Counted from the stretch's first letter, positions 8,861-18,168 are shown. The stretch: DNA of 33,581 bases from Clostridiales bacterium (GCA_003534295.1 DPDV01000003.1:1-33581); one strand, 5' to 3'. Program-made: numbers and translations. The notes: generated from the letters alone by a model not told the origin.

Positions 8861-8890
8861 ATTATATAACACTTAATATGAATATGTCAA
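8861..8890 (-). promoter_or_regulatory. rpmH operon promoter
   Basis: On the minus strand TTGACA (8885-8890) and TATAAT (8861-8866) are both perfect consensus hexamers, separated by 18 nt. Transcription would start about 65 nt upstream of rpmH. It is divergent from the dnaA promoter. Confidence 0.8.
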
Positions 8891-8923
8891 TATTTAGAAG
8901 TAACTTTTCACAATTTTTAAAAG

Positions 8924-9091
8924 TTTTCCACATTTATTTATTTTATGTATTGACTATTTTGTTACATTTTTGATATGATAGAAAAACAGTAGGGCAACAA
9001 GACTTTTCTAGATTTTTGTTTTTACTATTTTATAATAATAAATTTATTTACACACAGAGTTATCAACATTTGTGGATAACTCTGTGGATAA
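8924..9091 (+). other. oriC upstream part: DnaA-box cluster before dnaA
   Basis: DnaA boxes are TTTTCCACA (8924-8932), TTATCAACA (9060-9068), and two perfect reverse-strand boxes TGTGGATAA (9071-9079, 9083-9091). The last three lie within 32 nt just before the dnaA ribosome site. They fit both an origin subregion and DnaA autoregulation. Strand switching of genes here supports the origin assignment. Confidence 0.85.
8950..8979 (+). promoter_or_regulatory. dnaA promoter
   Basis: TTGACT (8950-8955) and TATGAT (8974-8979) are separated by 18 nt. The transcript would carry a leader of about 125 nt containing three DnaA boxes, which suggests repression by DnaA. Confidence 0.65.
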
Positions 9092-9111
9092 CTGGAAGGA
9101 TTGAAAAAGAA

Positions 9112-10449
9112 ATGCAGAGGGAAGAATTAGATGAATTTTTAGAAAAAACAAAAGAATTGTTAAAAGGTGAAGTTACAAAAATATCTTATGAGACATGGAT
9201 TAAAGATTTAGAATTGCAAAGTATGGATAATAACACTATCGTTTTAGTAGCACATACACAATTCCAAAAAGATTCCATAATGTCACGTTATTATGAATTA
9301 TTCAAAAACACTTTTAAATATTTAACAAACAAAGAATGGGATATTACAGTTATATTAAATGAAGATAATGAAGATGAGCAAGAATCATCTATATCACAAG
9401 TAGGACAATACACTCAAACTTTAAATTCTAACTTAAATCCTAAATATACGTTTGAAAGTTTTGTTGTTGGAAATAACAATAGATTTGCACATGCTGCTGC
9501 GTTAGCTGTAGCAGAAGCTCCTGCCACATCATATAATCCACTTTTTTTATATGGTGGCGTTGGTTTGGGCAAAACTCATTTAATGCATGCTATTGCAAAT
9601 GAAATATTAGTACATAATAAAAATACAAGTATATTATATGTTACTTCTGAAAAATTCACTAATCAATTAATTAATGCAATTAAAGATAATAAAAACGAAC
9701 AATTCAGAAATAAATATAGAAATATAGATGTATTGTTAATAGATGATATTCAATTTATTGCAGGTAAAGAAAGAATTCAAGAAGAATTTTTTCATACTTT
9801 TAATGCGCTTCATGAAAGTGGTAAACAAATAGTTATATCTAGTGATAGGCCTCCTAAAGATATTAATTTTCTAGAAGATAGATTAAAGTCAAGGTTTGAA
9901 TGGGGTCTTATTGCTGACATTTCAAATCCAGATTATGAAACACGTTTAGCTATTTTAAGAAAGAAAGCACAATTAGATAATATTATTATAGATGACGATA
10001 TTTTATCTAACATTGCTACAAAAATAGATTCTAATATAAGAGAATTAGAAGGTACATTAAATAAATTAATTGCTAAAGCTTCTTTAATCAATAGTCCAAT
10101 AACTATGGAGATGGCTGAAAAAGCAATTAATGATGTTGTTACTCAAAAAGAAAAAGTACTTTCAATAGAATTGATACAAGAAACAATTTCTAAATATTTT
10201 AATATTACTGTTAATGATTTAAAAGGAATAAAAAGGTCTGCTGATGTAACATTTCCTAGACAAATTGCAATGTATTTATGTAGAAGTGTTGCTGGACAAC
10301 CATTGACAGTGATAGGAGCTAAATTTGGAAAAAGAGATCATACTACAGTTTTACACGCTTGTAATAAAATCGAGAATGAAGTAAAAGAAAATCCAAGCAC
10401 AAAAAGAATTGTGGATAGTGTTAAAAACTTGCTTACATCAGACAAATAA
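9112..10449 (+). CDS. dnaA: Chromosomal replication initiator DnaA
   Basis: DnaA is the AAA+ initiator that binds DnaA boxes and melts the origin. Starting at the ATG at 9112 (GGAAGGA upstream) gives 445 residues beginning MQREELDEFL, the usual size and N-terminus. The frame stays open upstream to 9016, but that stretch is the DnaA-box cluster and is not protein-like. Domain I is about 1-85. The AAA+ core has Walker A GGVGLGKT (148-155) and Walker B LLIDDIQF (from 208). The C-terminal DNA-binding domain contains the signature GKRDHTTVLHACNKI near 405-419. It is the first gene of the rightward replication operon. Confidence 0.98.
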   Translation: MQREELDEFLEKTKELLKGEVTKISYETWIKDLELQSMDNNTIVLVAHTQFQKDSIMSRYYELFKNTFKYLTNKEWDITVILNEDNEDEQESSISQVGQYTQTLNSNLNPKYTFESFVVGNNNRFAHAAALAVAEAPATSYNPLFLYGGVGLGKTHLMHAIANEILVHNKNTSILYVTSEKFTNQLINAIKDNKNEQFRNKYRNIDVLLIDDIQFIAGKERIQEEFFHTFNALHESGKQIVISSDRPPKDINFLEDRLKSRFEWGLIADISNPDYETRLAILRKKAQLDNIIIDDDILSNIATKIDSNIRELEGTLNKLIAKASLINSPITMEMAEKAINDVVTQKEKVLSIELIQETISKYFNITVNDLKGIKRSADVTFPRQIAMYLCRSVAGQPLTVIGAKFGKRDHTTVLHACNKIENEVKENPSTKRIVDSVKNLLTSDK

Positions 10450-10485
10450 TTCATATATAAATAACTATATGGTTTTTTCAAAAAT

Positions 10486-10765
10486 TTGTGTTTGATAAAA
10501 TTGTGTTTGCAAAAAAAATTGCTTTCTCTTCCTACGGAAACAATGCATTAGATATTCACATATAATTGTTAATTGTTTGTATAAAACTTGTTAATATTAA
10601 ACTTACTCACAAAATAATTTTCACACTGTAGATAACTTTATTAGTTTTCCACGAAATTATTAACATTGTTTTTCTTAAGGAAATAAGATATGCACAGGGT
10701 TTTCCACATAATCCACATAACCTACTATTACTACTACTAAAAATATTAAATTATATTATAATAAG
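10486..10765 (+). other. oriC downstream part: DnaA boxes, DnaA-trio and AT-rich unwinding region
   Basis: This gap between dnaA and dnaN has no gene. It holds two 15-nt-spaced copies of TTGTGTTTG (10486, 10501), DnaA boxes or near matches TGTAGATAA (10627-10635), TTTTCCACG (10645-10653), TTTTCCACA (10700-10708) and TAATCCACA (10709-10717). Six triplets follow (CTA CTA TTA CTA CTA CTA, 10722-10739), then a pure A/T stretch to about 10762. Paired boxes next to TAG-type trios and an AT-rich run is the layout of the Bacillus subtilis unwinding element in incC. Confidence 0.85.
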
Positions 10766-10777
10766 GAGACGATAAAA

Positions 10778-11896
10778 ATGAAAATAGTTTGTGAAAAGGA
10801 AAATATCCTTAAAGCTATTAATTCCGTAACAAAAGCTGTTGCTAGTAAAACTACAATGCCTATATTAGAAGGAATTTTAATTCAAACTAATGATAATGAT
10901 ATAAAGTTTACAACATATGATTTAGAAATGGGGATAGAATATATTATTAATGAAGCACAAATAATAGAACAAGGTGCTACTGTTGTAAATAGTATAATGT
11001 TTAGTGAAATTATAAGAAAATTACCAGATACAGAAATAAGTATATCTTTAGATAAGAATAATTTACTAATAATAGAATGTGAAGGTTCATTATATAAATT
11101 AGCAACAATGAATCCAGAAGAATTTCCAGAACTTCCAAAGATAGATGTTGAAAATTCTATAGAATTAGAACAAAAATCTTTAAAAGAAATGATAAGAAAA
11201 ACTATTTTTGCTGTTAGTACAGAAGAAAATAGACCAATTTTTACAGGATGCTTATTTGAAATTAAAAATAATAGATTAAATGTTGTTGCTGTTGATGGAT
11301 TTAGATTGGCATGGAAAACTAAAGCTTTAAAAGAAGCAGTAAAAGATTTTGTTGCTGTAATACCAGGCAGAACTTTAAATGAAATAAATAAAATTTTATT
11401 AGACTCTTTTGATATAGTAAAAATAGGAGTAAATAAAAATCAAGCATTATTTGAAATGGAAAATTGCAAAATTGTAACAAGATTATTAGATGGGGAATTT
11501 TTAAATTATTCAAGTGTTATTCCAGAAAACTGGGAAACAAGGATAAGGGTAGATAGAAAAAATATTCAAGACTGTTTTGAAAGAATAAGTTTGATTTCTG
11601 CATCAGCAATAGAAAAAGAAAAAAAATATCCTGTTAAAGTATGTGTGGATATAGGTAAAGTTATAATATCCTGTACAAATCAAACAGGAGATGCAAAAGA
11701 AGAAATTTATTGTGCTACAGAAGGACAAAACCTAGAGGCAGGATTTAATCCTAAATATTTCTTGGATGCGTTACGTGCAATAGATGACCCAGAAATATAT
11801 GTTGATTTTGGTACAAGTATTTCACCATGTATTATAAGACCTATTGATGATGGAGATTATATATATATGATTTTACCAATAAGAATGAAGGAATAA
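10778..11896 (+). CDS. dnaN: DNA polymerase III beta subunit (sliding clamp)
   Basis: DnaN is the ring-shaped clamp that tethers the replicative polymerase. The 372-residue protein begins MKIVCEKENILKAINSVTKA, includes the conserved TMPILEGILI, AVDGFRLAW and DGEFLNYSSVIP blocks and ends IYMILPIRMKE, as in the family. AAGGAG lies upstream of the ATG. It follows the origin and is separated by 1 nt from recF. The S4-domain gene commonly found between dnaN and recF in Bacillota is absent. Confidence 0.97.
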   Translation: MKIVCEKENILKAINSVTKAVASKTTMPILEGILIQTNDNDIKFTTYDLEMGIEYIINEAQIIEQGATVVNSIMFSEIIRKLPDTEISISLDKNNLLIIECEGSLYKLATMNPEEFPELPKIDVENSIELEQKSLKEMIRKTIFAVSTEENRPIFTGCLFEIKNNRLNVVAVDGFRLAWKTKALKEAVKDFVAVIPGRTLNEINKILLDSFDIVKIGVNKNQALFEMENCKIVTRLLDGEFLNYSSVIPENWETRIRVDRKNIQDCFERISLISASAIEKEKKYPVKVCVDIGKVIISCTNQTGDAKEEIYCATEGQNLEAGFNPKYFLDALRAIDDPEIYVDFGTSISPCIIRPIDDGDYIYMILPIRMKE

Positions 11897-11897
11897 T

Positions 11898-12968
11898 ATG
11901 CACATAAACAAAGTAGAATTACATAATTTTAGAAACTATGAGAATCAAGAAATAAAATTAAAAAAAAATATAAATGTTTTTTATGGAGATAATGCACAGG
12001 GCAAAACTAATATTTTAGAAGCAATTTTCTTATGTGCTTTTGGAAAATCTTTTAGAACAACACGAGAAAAAGAGCTTATTAAATTAGGTGAAGAAAATGC
12101 TAGGATAAAAGTTGAGTATTCTAAAAAAGACAGAGATGGAAACATTTTAATTTGTATTTCTGATAAAAAGCAAATTTTAGTAAATGGTGTAAAAATTAAA
12201 AAATTAAGTGAGCTATTAGGTAAAATAAATATTGTTATATTTACACCAGATGATATTAATATATTAAAAGGAACTCCTGCACTAAGAAGAAGATTTTTAG
12301 ATATGATGATAGGACAATTAAGACCAAATTATGTATACATTCTAAATATGTATAATAAAACATTAGAACAAAGAAACAATTATTTAAGACAGATAAGACA
12401 AGAGGGAAAAGCAGAGAGTTTATTGGAAATATGGGATGAAAAACTAGTTGAATATGGTAATATAATAAGTAATTATAGAAGAGAGTTTATAAATAAAATT
12501 ATAGAAAAGATAAACATAATACATAAAAAAATAACAAATGATAATGAAAAAATTGATATTATTTATACATCTTGTTGTGAAAATAAGAAAAATTATATGG
12601 ATTTATTAACACAAAGAAGAAAATTAGACATTATAAAAGGATATACAACAAAGGGGATACATAGAGATGATTTTGAGGTATACATAAATGACAAAGAATT
12701 AAGTATCTATGGATCTCAAGGGCAAAATAGAACAGCAGTATTATCGCTAAAATTGTCTGAATTACAAGTGATTCATGATGAAATTGAAGAAGAGCCAATT
12801 TTACTATTAGATGATTTTATGTCAGAACTAGATATAAAAAGAAGAAGAAATTTTTTAAATAATATAAATAATACACAAGTAATAATAACTTGTGCAGAAA
12901 AAATAAACTTTATTAATGAAAATGTGGATTATTACTTGTATCAAGTAAAAAAAGGAGAGATAATTTAG
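11898..12968 (+). CDS. recF: DNA replication and repair protein RecF
   Basis: RecF is an SMC/ABC-type ATPase that helps load RecA at gaps in DNA. The 356 residues start with the typical LHNFRNYEN. Walker A is GDNAQGKT (30-37), the ABC signature region reads GSQGQNRTAVLSLKLSE (about 274-290) and Walker B is LLLDDFMSELD (about 300-310). It starts 1 nt after dnaN, and its stop overlaps the next start by one base, showing tight coupling. Confidence 0.96.
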   Translation: MHINKVELHNFRNYENQEIKLKKNINVFYGDNAQGKTNILEAIFLCAFGKSFRTTREKELIKLGEENARIKVEYSKKDRDGNILICISDKKQILVNGVKIKKLSELLGKINIVIFTPDDINILKGTPALRRRFLDMMIGQLRPNYVYILNMYNKTLEQRNNYLRQIRQEGKAESLLEIWDEKLVEYGNIISNYRREFINKIIEKINIIHKKITNDNEKIDIIYTSCCENKKNYMDLLTQRRKLDIIKGYTTKGIHRDDFEVYINDKELSIYGSQGQNRTAVLSLKLSELQVIHDEIEEEPILLLDDFMSELDIKRRRNFLNNINNTQVIITCAEKINFINENVDYYLYQVKKGEII

Positions 12969-13231
12969 TGTATTTGCATATAGGAAAAGATACCTTAATA
13001 GATACCAATGGAATTATAGCTATTCTAAATATAGAAACACTAGAAAAAAAAGAAAATTTAGAAAATGTTTGCAAAAATATAAATATTAGTGATAAGATAA
13101 TAGATGTATCAGAAAAAAATAAAAAATCACTAATAATAACAGTAGAAAAAAATGAAACAAGAGGATATATTTCTAACATATCCACAAGCACCTTAGAAAG
13201 AAGGACTAATAAAATTGGAGGTATAAAGTAA
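12968..13231 (+). CDS. remB: RemB/YaaB-like DUF370 protein
   Basis: This 87-residue protein begins (V)YLHIGKDTLIDTNGIIAILNIE, matching the DUF370 fold of the extracellular-matrix regulator RemB (YaaB), which sits between recF and gyrB in Bacillus and Clostridia. RemA, a relative, is a DNA-binding activator; the function of RemB is poorly defined. The start is GTG, overlapping the recF stop by one base (TAGTG). Its own stop overlaps the gyrB ATG (TAATG). Confidence 0.85.
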   Translation: MYLHIGKDTLIDTNGIIAILNIETLEKKENLENVCKNINISDKIIDVSEKNKKSLIITVEKNETRGYISNISTSTLERRTNKIGGIK

Positions 13232-15159
13232 TGGAAAAATACGAGCATAAATATGGAGCAGATCAAATACAGGTTCTAGAAGGATTAGAAGCAGTAAGAA
13301 AAAGACCAGGAATGTATATTGGTAGTGTTTCTGTAAGAGGATTGCATCATTTAGTATATGAAATTGTAGACAACTGCGTAGATGAAGCTTTAGCAGGATA
13401 CTGTACAGAAATAAATGTACAAATAGAGCCTGGGAATATAATAAGTGTACAAGATAATGGTAGAGGAATTCCAGTAGATATACATCCGAAAACAAAAATA
13501 TCAGCAGCAGAAACGGTATATACTAAATTACATGCAGGAGGAAAATTTGGTGGAGATAGTGGTTATAAGGTTTCTGGGGGATTACATGGAGTTGGAGCAT
13601 CTGTTGTAAATGCTTTATCAACATGGGTAGAAGTTACTATTCAAAGAGATGGTGGCATATATGAGATGAAGTTTGAAAGAGGAAAAACAATAGAACCATT
13701 AAAGAGGATAGGAGATTCTGATAAAACTGGTACGAAAGTAAGATTTTTAGCTGATGATACAATATTTGAAACACTTGAATATGAATATGAAGTATTAGAA
13801 AATAGATTTAGAGAAATGGCATTTTTAACAAAAGGTTTAAAAATTACAATAGAAGATTTAAGAGAAGAAACACCGAAAAAGGCAGAATTTCACTATGAGG
13901 GTGGATTAAGTTCATTTGTAGAATTTTTAAATAAAAATAAAGAAAAGATAAATGCTAAACCAATATATATAGAAAAAGATGGAGAGGTTCCAATTGAAAT
14001 AGCTATACAATATACAACTGCATATTCAGAAAATATATATTCTTTTGTTAATAATATTAACACAATAGAAGGGGGAACACACTTAGAGGGATTTAAAAGA
14101 GCTCTTACCAAAACATTTAATGATTATGCAAAGTCACATAATTTAATAAAGGAAAAAGACGGAAACTTACAAGGAGAAGATATAAGAGAAGGAATAACTG
14201 CCGTTATTTCAGTTAAAGTAAAAGAACCACAATTTGAAGGGCAAACAAAGACAAAATTAGGTAATAGTAATGTTACAGGAATAGTACAAAGTGTTGTTAA
14301 TGAGGAATTTTCGGCATATTTAGAAGAAAATCCAACAGTAGCAAAATCAATATTAGAAAAATGCATAAGTGCCTCAAGAGCAAGGGAGGCAGCAAGAAAA
14401 GCTAGAGAATTAGTAAGAAGAAAAAATGCATTAGAAACTTCTACACTACCAGGAAAACTAGCAGATTGCAGTGAAAAAGATGCCGAAAATTGTGAAGTAT
14501 ATATAGTTGAGGGAGATTCAGCTGGAGGTAGTGCAAAACAGGGAAGAGATAGAAAATTTCAAGCTATTTTACCTTTATGGGGTAAAATGCTTAATGTTGA
14601 AAAAGCAAGAGCAGACAAAATATATGGAAATGATAAATTGAATCCAGTTATATTAGCAATTGGTGCTGGTATAGGTGCTGATTTTGATATAACAAAAATA
14701 AGATATGGAAAAGTAATAATAATGGCAGATGCCGACGTTGATGGTGCACACATTAGAACATTGCTTTTAACATTTTTCTTTAGATATATGAGACCGTTAA
14801 TAGAAAATGGGAATGTTTATTTGGCGCAACCACCATTATACAAATTGTCTAAAAAAGGAATGACAGATATATATTGCTATACAGATGAAGATTTAGATGA
14901 ATCTTTTAAAGAATTAGCAGAAAAAGGTATTGCAAGAGATCAAATTAATATTCAACGATACAAAGGTTTAGGTGAAATGAACCCAGAACAATTATGGGAA
15001 ACAACAATGAACCCGGAAACAAGAATATTAGTAAAAGTAAAACTAGAAGATGCAATAAAAGCAGATGAAATTTTTACAATTTTAATGGGAGATGATATTG
15101 GCCCAAGAAGACAATTTATAGAATCAAATGCAAAATTCGTTAAAAACCTAGATATATAA
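13231..15159 (+). CDS. gyrB: DNA gyrase subunit B
   Basis: GyrB is the ATPase subunit of gyrase, which introduces negative supercoils. The 642 residues show the GHKL ATP site (EIVDNCVDEALAG, QDNGRGIPVD, GLHGVGASVVNALS), the transducer domain and the TOPRIM metal site (EGDSAGGSAKQGRDR and ADADVDGAHI). The C-terminal block RYKGLGEMNPEQLWETTMNP is also present. The start overlaps the remB stop. gyrA is not adjacent here: 5.1 kb separates the two genes. Confidence 0.98.
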   Translation: MEKYEHKYGADQIQVLEGLEAVRKRPGMYIGSVSVRGLHHLVYEIVDNCVDEALAGYCTEINVQIEPGNIISVQDNGRGIPVDIHPKTKISAAETVYTKLHAGGKFGGDSGYKVSGGLHGVGASVVNALSTWVEVTIQRDGGIYEMKFERGKTIEPLKRIGDSDKTGTKVRFLADDTIFETLEYEYEVLENRFREMAFLTKGLKITIEDLREETPKKAEFHYEGGLSSFVEFLNKNKEKINAKPIYIEKDGEVPIEIAIQYTTAYSENIYSFVNNINTIEGGTHLEGFKRALTKTFNDYAKSHNLIKEKDGNLQGEDIREGITAVISVKVKEPQFEGQTKTKLGNSNVTGIVQSVVNEEFSAYLEENPTVAKSILEKCISASRAREAARKARELVRRKNALETSTLPGKLADCSEKDAENCEVYIVEGDSAGGSAKQGRDRKFQAILPLWGKMLNVEKARADKIYGNDKLNPVILAIGAGIGADFDITKIRYGKVIIMADADVDGAHIRTLLLTFFFRYMRPLIENGNVYLAQPPLYKLSKKGMTDIYCYTDEDLDESFKELAEKGIARDQINIQRYKGLGEMNPEQLWETTMNPETRILVKVKLEDAIKADEIFTILMGDDIGPRRQFIESNAKFVKNLDI

Positions 15160-15165
15160 TGGAGA

Positions 15166-15204
15166 ATAAGAAATAGCAAGGAATATTACCTTGCTATTTC
15201 TTAT
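15166..15204 (+). terminator. Strong hairpin after gyrB
   Basis: A 16-bp perfect stem (15166-15181 with 15189-15204) and a 7-nt loop lie 7 nt after the gyrB stop. The 3' arm is T-rich, though no long T-run follows. It probably ends the dnaA-gyrB operon and separates it from the secretion-system genes. Confidence 0.65.
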
Positions 15205-15660
15205 CGATAAAGCTAGTATTAATCTTCAGCTAAAACTAATATACCTAACTTTTAACCTAATATACATTACTGCATAAATAAGCTATTCACCAAATATATT
15301 AATCAGTTGCTCGACTATTAATGCACCAATAATAACCATATTCATCCACGAAGGGACTAAAAATGACCACTATAAAATACAAGAATAATCTTAACTTCGA
15401 ATATATTGCATATATTACAACCATATATTAAAAATATAAAAAAGTACAATATAGCTTACATACAAACAATATACTCTCGTCGCCGACTTATAATAATCTA
15501 AAGTTATTAAACCATTATAAATCTTTGCTCGAATAATATAAAACTCAAAAAATAAATCCCATATTACTCTTAGTTCAACTAATATTAACCTTATGCTAAT
15601 ATTATGTCTAATTTAATTTTTTTTATACATAAAAATAAAATAAAATAAAATGTCGAAAAA
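15205..15660. other. Gene-free A+C-rich intergenic block
   Basis: I recognise no gene in this stretch. By hand count, C outnumbers G by well over two to one on the plus strand (about 73 to 28 in 15205-15600), while A also exceeds T. That matches neither coding strand in this window, where coding strands are rich in A and G. On the minus strand 15418-15612 is stop-free for 65 codons but has no ATG near its head and no familiar product. Short CTAATAT motifs recur. It may be a decayed gene or an untranslated RNA. Confidence 0.4.
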
Positions 15661-15676
15661 TGGAATACGAAAAACA

Positions 15677-15703
15677 TTGACTAAAAGCACAAATTATTGT
15701 AAT
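15677..15703 (+). promoter_or_regulatory. Possible promoter of the plus-strand secretion operon
   Basis: TTGACT (15677-15682) and TGTAAT (15698-15703) are 15 nt apart, a short spacing, about 50 nt upstream of the first gene. It is the best candidate I see. Confidence 0.35.
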
Positions 15704-15752
15704 CTAATTATAGTTAAAATTTATATTTTTAATTCTATAAAAAAGGAGGTTT

Positions 15753-16316
15753 ATGAAAAAAAATAATTCTATTCAAGAATGGTTGCCTTTTGAAAGAATA
15801 TTAAAAAATGGAATTATAAAATTAAAAAATAATTCTTATATAAAAATAATAAAAATATATCCAATTAATTTTAATTTAAAATCGGAATTGGAGAAAGAGG
15901 CAATTTTAAATTCATATAAAATATTTTTAAAAACATGCGATTTTAATTTTCAAATTTTAATTCAAAGTAAAAAAGAAGATTTATCTAAACATATTTCCAA
16001 TATAAATTGTCAAAAGGAAAAAGAAGAAAAAAGTATATCAGAGTATTCAAATAAATATATAGAATATATTCAATCATTAAATCATCAAAAAAAATCATCA
16101 TCAAAAAATTTTTATATAATATTAAAGTATAAAAATGATGATAAAAAAATTAAAACAGTAGATGATTTGGCGATTGAAAACTTAAATGATAAATATTTTA
16201 AGATAAAAGATTGCTTAAGCAGATGTGGAAATGGTGTTATAGATATAAATAATATTAATGATTCAAAAAATGTTTTATTTTCTTTTTTAAATTCCAGAAT
16301 TTATTTAAATAATTAA
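15753..16316 (+). CDS. TraC-like T4SS protein (VirB4 N-terminal-like)
   Basis: The 187-residue product starts after a perfect AAAGGAGG. Its first half (QEWLPFERIL, then a beta-rich segment IKLKNNSYIKIIKIYPINF and a helix) resembles the TraC-like domain that forms the N-terminus of VirB4 ATPases and is also found as a separate gene next to virB4 in some Gram-positive and CPR T4SS loci. It has no P-loop and no membrane helix. The rest is lysine-rich. It is the first gene of the operon, 20 nt before the VirB4 coding region, so it probably acts with that ATPase. The family assignment is from recall and moderate. Confidence 0.55.
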   Translation: MKKNNSIQEWLPFERILKNGIIKLKNNSYIKIIKIYPINFNLKSELEKEAILNSYKIFLKTCDFNFQILIQSKKEDLSKHISNINCQKEKEEKSISEYSNKYIEYIQSLNHQKKSSSKNFYIILKYKNDDKKIKTVDDLAIENLNDKYFKIKDCLSRCGNGVIDINNINDSKNVLFSFLNSRIYLNN

Positions 16317-16380
16317 AAAATGAGGTGATGAAAATATTAATATAATAAATAAAATATTTAATAAAAATAAAAAAAATGAG

Positions 16381-18162
16381 ATGATTTTTTTACAAGGAAC
16401 TTATGACGAAATTAAAGAAATAGCACCAACATATATTAATTTAAAAAATCCACAATATATAGAAATAGATGAGATGTACTATTCTAGTATATTAATAACT
16501 AATTATTACAGGGAGCAAACAGATTTAATTTTAAAAACAATAATAGATACAAATATTAATCTAAACATATCTATTTTTTGTGAAAAACAAGATACATATA
16601 GAACAATAAAAGATTTGACTTATCATATAGGCAATGTAGGCGTAGATTTAAAAACAAATAATCAAAATAGGCAAGACATAGATATTGCGGCATTTACGTA
16701 TAATGACGCTAAATATATAAGAAAAGAACTACAAGTAAATAATGAGAGTTTATATTTTTTATATATTTATATAACAACATTTTCTACAAATTTGAAGGAA
16801 TTGGAGTATTTTATTAATAAATTAGAAGGACTTTTACAAAGTAAAGGATTGCAAACACGTAAAGCATATTTTAGGCAAGAGCAAGCTTTTTTGTCTGTTT
16901 TACCAATAATGGAAAATAATGAAGATTTAAAAAATGTATTAAAAAGGAATGTATTAACAGGAGGATTAATATCAACATATCCATTTATTTCATCTGCAAT
17001 TTTTGATGAAAATGGAATTTTTGTAGGAACTAATATTTATAACAATTCTTTAGTATTTGTGGATAGATATGATACAAATAAATACAAAAATGCAAATATT
17101 TGCATTTTTGGAACTAGTGGAGCAGGTAAGTCGTTTTATACAAAATTATTAATTTTAAGATATAGATTATTAGGGATAGAACAATATATTATAGATCCAG
17201 ATCGAGAATATGGTGAATTATGCAAAAATTTAAATGGCACATTAATAAAAATTGGACCAGGTTCTGATACTTTTATAAATATATTTGATATAAGAGAAGA
17301 TAGCTTAGAAGATGGAGAAACAGGATACTTAGCAAATAAAATTGGTAAACTAATAGGTTTTTTTAATTTGATTTTCGGAGATATAAATGAGGAAGAAAAA
17401 GCAATATTAGAAGAAAAACTAATAGAGTTGTATAAAAGAAAAGGTATAACATTTGATGATAATTCGTTACATAAAATTGAAAAAAATAAAATTAATATAA
17501 AACCAGATTTTAAAGACACATATGATATGCCATTACTTGAGGATTTGTGTAATTTACTTGATGAAGATGAAAAAACAAAAATATTAAAAATAAGGCTAAT
17601 TCCATTTGTGAAAGGTTCATTAAGTTTCTTTAATAATTATACAAACCTCAATTTAAATAATAAATTAATTGTTGCAGATATTTACGAGATGGGAGAAGAA
17701 AATTTAAAATATGCAATGTATTTATTTGTTGATTATTTTTGGGATAGAATAAAAAAGGATAGAAATATAAAAAAGGCAATTTATTTAGATGAAATTTGGA
17801 GATTAATAGGTGTAACATCAAATAAAGACGTTGCTAGTTTTATATATAAAATATTTAAAACAATAAGAAAATTTGGCGGAAGTAGTGTGGCAATAACTCA
17901 AGATATATCAGATTTATTTAGTTTGGAAGAAGGAATATATGGTAAAAGTATTTTAAATAATTCAGAAATAAAAACGTTTTTTGCACTAGAGGAAGAAAAT
18001 ATAATATTATTAAGTAAATATACTAATCTTTCTGAAAAGGAAAAAATAGAAATAAAATCTCTAAAAAGAGGAGAATGTTTGATGTTTGTTGGAAATGAAC
18101 ATATTTTGACTAAAATAGATGCAGCAGAATACGAAAAAAATATTATTGAAAAAGGATTGTGA
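16381..18162 (+). CDS. VirB4/TraE-type T4SS ATPase
   Basis: VirB4 ATPases power assembly of type IV secretion systems at the membrane. Numbered from the ATG at 16381, the 593-residue frame has the conserved run before the P-loop (LTGGLISTYPF, about 192-202), Walker A GTSGAGKS (244-251), Walker B IYLDEIWRL, the ITQDISDLF motif and a C-terminal KRGECLM region. The coordinates use the first ordinary start, but no ribosome site precedes it. GAGGTGAT at 16322-16329 points instead to an ATT codon at 16336, which would add 15 residues (MNIINKIFNKNKKNE). The cluster lacks canonical DNA-processing genes. Confidence 0.88.
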   Translation: MIFLQGTYDEIKEIAPTYINLKNPQYIEIDEMYYSSILITNYYREQTDLILKTIIDTNINLNISIFCEKQDTYRTIKDLTYHIGNVGVDLKTNNQNRQDIDIAAFTYNDAKYIRKELQVNNESLYFLYIYITTFSTNLKELEYFINKLEGLLQSKGLQTRKAYFRQEQAFLSVLPIMENNEDLKNVLKRNVLTGGLISTYPFISSAIFDENGIFVGTNIYNNSLVFVDRYDTNKYKNANICIFGTSGAGKSFYTKLLILRYRLLGIEQYIIDPDREYGELCKNLNGTLIKIGPGSDTFINIFDIREDSLEDGETGYLANKIGKLIGFFNLIFGDINEEEKAILEEKLIELYKRKGITFDDNSLHKIEKNKINIKPDFKDTYDMPLLEDLCNLLDEDEKTKILKIRLIPFVKGSLSFFNNYTNLNLNNKLIVADIYEMGEENLKYAMYLFVDYFWDRIKKDRNIKKAIYLDEIWRLIGVTSNKDVASFIYKIFKTIRKFGGSSVAITQDISDLFSLEEGIYGKSILNNSEIKTFFALEEENIILLSKYTNLSEKEKIEIKSLKRGECLMFVGNEHILTKIDAAEYEKNIIEKGL

Positions 18163-18168
18163 TAAAAA

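Noticed and set aside
9016..9111. 32-codon N-terminal extension of DnaA
   Set aside because: The stretch is the DnaA-box cluster, has no ribosome site before 9016, and its residues do not resemble DnaA. The ATG at 9112 gives the standard N-terminus.
15283..15345. 20-residue hydrophobic minus-strand peptide starting MNMVIIGALIVEQ
   Set aside because: It resembles a small membrane toxin, but there is no ribosome site, no paired antisense RNA signal and it is short enough to arise by chance.
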